Below the pieces are notes generated by a model. The model was not told the origin of the DNA, made no database searches, and saw only the letters and a program-made list of their open reading frames with translations. Below are positions 61,217 to 64,000 of a DNA stretch of 64,000 nucleotides, in pieces. Source of the DNA: DAIOEK01 sp964648485 (lineage in GTDB: Bacteria; Chloroflexota; Anaerolineae; Anaerolineales; Anaerolineaceae); NCBI GenBank assembly GCA_964648485.1, contig CAZYOF010000010.1, positions 62,001-126,000 on the forward strand, in the 5' to 3' direction. Both the position numbers and the translations under genes were made by a program. The stretch's first letter is position 1, and the number at the start of each line of letters is the position of its first letter.

Positions 61217-62666
61217 TTAGTCTTGAATACCATTCAAAGGCTAATTTTGGATCTTGTGGATGGTGTCCACCTGTTTTTTTTGCTTCACCCAGGTAATCCA
61301 TTAATTGTTTTCGATATTCATCGGAGGCACAATTTGAGATAATGGCATCCGCCCGTTGGAGGTCGTCTAATCCTCTCAGGTCTGCATATCCATTTTCAGT
61401 GATGATGACATCTACATCATGTTCGCAGATATCTTGATGGGATACCATAGGAACAATATTTGAAATGGCACCCCCCTTGCTGATGGATGGAATCAAAATG
61501 ACAGATAGTCCGGCATTCTGGGCAAAATTTGCACCTCCGCCAATGCCATTCAAAACGCGATTTCCCCCTATGTGACTTGAATTTACATTTCCATATATAT
61601 CGATCTCAATTCCAGTATTTAGAGCTATGATTCCCAACCTGCCAATAATTTCGGAATTGTTTATCAGGTCACCATTTCGTAATACAAGTTTTGTATGTAT
61701 TTCCGGGATCTCTTCAAGGATATTTCTTGTAGATGGATTCATTGTGATACCGCTTGTGGAAACACCTGACGCTTTTCCACTTAATAGCAGCCTCATGATT
61801 TTTTCAGATATTCCACCGCAGAAGAACTGGAGATTGTTGAATTCGGATGATCTCATCAAATCAGCAATCGTGTCGGCGATATTCCCAAACCCCATTTGAA
61901 TTGGAGGGAGGTTTCCATTCTTTTTTGATTGATATTCTTTTCTAAAAAAGCCAAACAAATTTTCAGATATTTTTTCTGTTTCGATAGTATGAGCGGATAT
62001 CTGAATATCATTTTCTGGTATTTCAGTTTCAACTAAATATTTAATTTTCGACACGTCAAATGGAATATATGTTGAGCCGATGCGATCTGTGCAGCCCATC
62101 AGCGGGATTGGTTCCGTGGCAGGCGGTTCTTTTTGAAGATACACATCATGCATGCCAAAAAGTATTTCGGGTTGCGCTGAATTGACTTCAACGATAATTT
62201 CACTTGATGCTTCTAAAAGGTATTTTGTTAAACCCACAGATGTTGTTGGTACTAAGCCTTCTTCATTTACTGCAAGCGCTTCAACAACAGCCACATCTAA
62301 TTTACCAAAAGAGTGGCTACGTAACAGACGTGGCATTTTGCACATCTGCTGTTCGACATAACTGACTTTATTTGAATTAATCTGTGAAGCGAGAACTTTG
62401 TTCGCGCACATAGGCGCTCTGCGCGAAATTATTCCTTCGCTCCCTAAAACCTCATCAAGCCATGGTACATTCGCGCCTGTTACCAGATTGATAGATAAAT
62501 TATTGCCTTCCTTCTTTTTTCTTATTAATTCCGCCGGGATTGCTTTTGGATACCCAGCCATTGCATAGCCACTCATCGCAACCGTCATGCCATCCTGAAT
62601 TACTTCAGCAGCTTTGGCAGCTGAAATCATTCTATTTTTGAGGGATGGGCATATTCTTTCGGTCAT
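61185..62666 (-). CDS. Acetyl-CoA hydrolase/CoA-transferase family protein
   Basis: The 493-residue protein is a class I CoA-transferase of the acetyl-CoA hydrolase family (like succinyl-CoA:acetate or butyryl-CoA:acetate transferase). The segments GIEIDIYGNVNSSHIGG, with the likely catalytic Glu, and NGIGGGANFAQNAG, then ITENGYADLRGL are typical. It moves CoA between a short carboxylic acid and acetyl-CoA. It overlaps the lyase gene and lies 28 bases after the aldehyde dehydrogenase gene. The acid is not evident; a product of inositol or sugar breakdown is expected. Confidence 0.88.
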   Translation of the reverse strand: MTERICPSLKNRMISAAKAAEVIQDGMTVAMSGYAMAGYPKAIPAELIRKKKEGNNLSINLVTGANVPWLDEVLGSEGIISRRAPMCANKVLASQINSNKVSYVEQQMCKMPRLLRSHSFGKLDVAVVEALAVNEEGLVPTTSVGLTKYLLEASSEIIVEVNSAQPEILFGMHDVYLQKEPPATEPIPLMGCTDRIGSTYIPFDVSKIKYLVETEIPENDIQISAHTIETEKISENLFGFFRKEYQSKKNGNLPPIQMGFGNIADTIADLMRSSEFNNLQFFCGGISEKIMRLLLSGKASGVSTSGITMNPSTRNILEEIPEIHTKLVLRNGDLINNSEIIGRLGIIALNTGIEIDIYGNVNSSHIGGNRVLNGIGGGANFAQNAGLSVILIPSISKGGAISNIVPMVSHQDICEHDVDVIITENGYADLRGLDDLQRADAIISNCASDEYRKQLMDYLGEAKKTGGHHPQDPKLAFEWYSRLNETGVMLEKH

Positions 62667-62694
62667 GGTGGACGTTTTTCCTTAGCCTGAGTGT

Positions 62695-64000
62695 TTATTC
62701 CCTGGGAATAAATCCAGCAAATAACTCCTCGTCTGTTGGTTCTTTGCTCGGAATTTCACGTATCACCCAAGTATTATTCAAGTAATGCTTCAATACGATA
62801 TTCTCCGATGCTATGTTCCCACCCCAAGTTCCACAACCCAGAGAACTTGTAAATGGCATCCCGCTAATCCAATTACCTGTGTTGGTGTACGCTTGAGGTT
62901 GATTAACAACAACACGTGTTGTGTAAGTTCTAAGTGCCAGTTCCTCTATAACCGCTTTATCTCTGGAATAAACTCCACAAGAGTGACCTGCTCCTGAATA
63001 TGCCTGGTTTGCGTTAATAATCCGAATGGCATCATCAATACCCTGACACTTGTAAACCGTTGTAACGAGGCACATTTTCTCTCCAGCAAATGGCGTGGTC
63101 GCACCAGTCTGGTCCTCTTCAACTAAAATCATGCAAGACTCTTTTGGAATAGATATTCCAGCGAGTCTTGCAATATTTTCAATCGGGGATGCAACGATAT
63201 CCCTGTTTAATACTGAGTCATCCGGCCAGTTCGGCCAAATCGCTTTTCTGAGCTTGATTTTTTCTTCAGATGTTGCCAGGTATGCTCCGACATTCTTAAG
63301 TTCAGTTAGCATATCCGCATATATTGCCCCATCAATAATGAGACTGTTATCGCAAGAACAACCTGCGGCAAGGTCAAAAGTCTTACTCATTTTAATTTTG
63401 ACTGCGGCTTCCTTTAGATCTGCTGTTTTATCAATGTAGATTTGGGAATTACCCGCTCCGACTCCATAAGCGGGTGTTCCGGAACTATACGCCGCTACAA
63501 CCATCGGTTGACCGCCAGTTGCCATGATGAGATCACACTGCTTCATTAATTCTTTCGTCTTTTCAATGGAAGGCTCTTCAATGCAGATGAATAAGTCTTC
63601 CGGGGCATCATAGCGTTTCATGATGTCACGTAATATCCCGCAAACTTTTTCGGTTGTCATTTTTGCCTTTGGATGAGGGGAAAATATTATGGCATCGCGC
63701 GCTTTTACTACGTTTATTGCCTGTACAATCGGATGCATTTCGCCTTGAGTACCCGGAACGAGTGATCCAATAACACCTACCGGCTTTGCAAGACGGACAA
63801 GACCTTTTTCGGGAATTTCTTCAACGATACCTACAGTTTTTTCATTCTTGACATCAAAATAAACACCGCGACATTTACTGATCGTCTTGGCAATTTTCGA
63901 TTGAACATCCCCCATTCTACATTCATTGAAAGAGAATTCAGCTAAATCTTCTACAAGCTTTTTATTGCTAACAAATTCCCACGCTATTGCGCCAGCCAGT
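62695..64000 (-). CDS. CoA-acylating aldehyde dehydrogenase, N-terminus cut by window edge
   Basis: The frame stays open from 62695 to the right edge; upstream of an internal ATG at 63915 the codons still read LAGAIAWEFVSNKK, so the true start lies outside. At least 434 residues are present. It belongs to the acylating branch of the ALDH fold: ATGGQPMV, VGAGNSQIYID and the active-site segment DLAAGCSCDNSLII, with a Cys as nucleophile. It converts an aldehyde plus CoA to an acyl-CoA with NAD. Acetaldehyde, sulfoacetaldehyde or malonate-semialdehyde-like substrates are all possible; it is the earliest visible gene of the operon. Confidence 0.9.
   Translation of the reverse strand, partial: LAGAIAWEFVSNKKLVEDLAEFSFNECRMGDVQSKIAKTISKCRGVYFDVKNEKTVGIVEEIPEKGLVRLAKPVGVIGSLVPGTQGEMHPIVQAINVVKARDAIIFSPHPKAKMTTEKVCGILRDIMKRYDAPEDLFICIEEPSIEKTKELMKQCDLIMATGGQPMVVAAYSSGTPAYGVGAGNSQIYIDKTADLKEAAVKIKMSKTFDLAAGCSCDNSLIIDGAIYADMLTELKNVGAYLATSEEKIKLRKAIWPNWPDDSVLNRDIVASPIENIARLAGISIPKESCMILVEEDQTGATTPFAGEKMCLVTTVYKCQGIDDAIRIINANQAYSGAGHSCGVYSRDKAVIEELALRTYTTRVVVNQPQAYTNTGNWISGMPFTSSLGCGTWGGNIASENIVLKHYLNNTWVIREIPSKEPTDEELFAGFIPRE

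Noticed and set aside
1..64000. CRISPR arrays, insertion sequences, prophage genes, tRNA or rRNA genes
   Set aside because: No spaced direct-repeat arrays, transposase or phage motifs, terminal inverted repeats or cloverleaf-like sequences were seen on reading both strands.

Overview
The window (about 40% GC by eye) looks like a chromosome segment of an anaerobic member of the Chloroflexota, most likely class Anaerolineae. This rests on gene content and style: several sugar ABC systems whose lipoproteins carry Ala/Pro linkers after the lipobox Cys, a MalT-like LuxR regulator, CPBP membrane proteases, and an H2/sulfur cluster beside fermentative sugar and inositol genes. No rRNA or tRNA gene was recognised, so the assignment is inference. 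Most genes lie on the minus strand in long operons. Plus-strand genes are the cation ATPase, a broken exoD, an M20 hydrolase, an Mrp-IscU fusion and a methyltransferase.

1-8.3 kb: three CPBP-family membrane proteases (one cut by the window edge), a membrane-anchored prolyl-aminopeptidase-like hydrolase, an 82-aa protein, an MFS exporter and a large MalT-type LuxR regulator. 8.3-11.3 kb: a consensus promoter, a Mn2+-sensing yybP-ykoY riboswitch with a mutually exclusive terminator, and a P-type Ca2+/Mn2+ ATPase. 11.3-12.8 kb: an ArsR-like regulator and a 78-aa protein.

12.9-23.6 kb: a sugar operon with a class II aldolase, an RbsABC-type ABC system, xylulokinase-like and rhamnulokinase-like FGGY kinases, a SorC-family regulator and a 2-hydroxyacid dehydrogenase. 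It starts at a well-formed promoter overlapped by an inverted repeat. It is probably for a deoxy-sugar or pentulose; an AI-2-like ligand is an alternative.

23.7-33.3 kb, the most unusual part: a compact 13-gene operon encoding a PocR-domain regulator, TusA, two DsrE-family proteins, a GcvH-like lipoyl carrier, an Isp-type [NiFe] hydrogenase (small subunit, Isp1, Isp2, a SpoIIAA-like protein, large subunit), its maturation protease, a lipoate-protein ligase and TatA, closed by a strong terminator. It joins the protein set of the sHdr/lipoate sulfur pathway to a membrane-bound uptake hydrogenase with an HdrD/DsrK-like electron-transfer subunit. I propose it as a candidate H2-linked sulfur-transfer system.

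33.5-40 kb: an exoD-family gene with an in-frame stop, an M20 hydrolase, a probable membrane-protein pseudogene, the Mrp-IscU fusion, a glycerophosphodiester phosphodiesterase and a lone UroD/MtaA-type methyltransferase behind a promoter with a perfect 14-bp palindrome. 40.2-44.0 kb: a four-gene Pot/Fbp-type ABC importer. 44.4-47.4 kb: a short-chain dehydrogenase, a phytoene-desaturase-like flavoenzyme and a small membrane protein.

47.6-64 kb: a long inositol-type operon. In transcription order it holds an acylating aldehyde dehydrogenase (cut by the edge), a CoA-transferase, an HMG-CoA-lyase-like enzyme, a split transketolase, an ABC importer, a TIM-barrel isomerase, a Gfo/Idh dehydrogenase, IolD, IolE, IolB and a second TIM-barrel isomerase. 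IolC, IolJ and IolA are not seen, so the lower pathway may be non-standard or encoded beyond the window.
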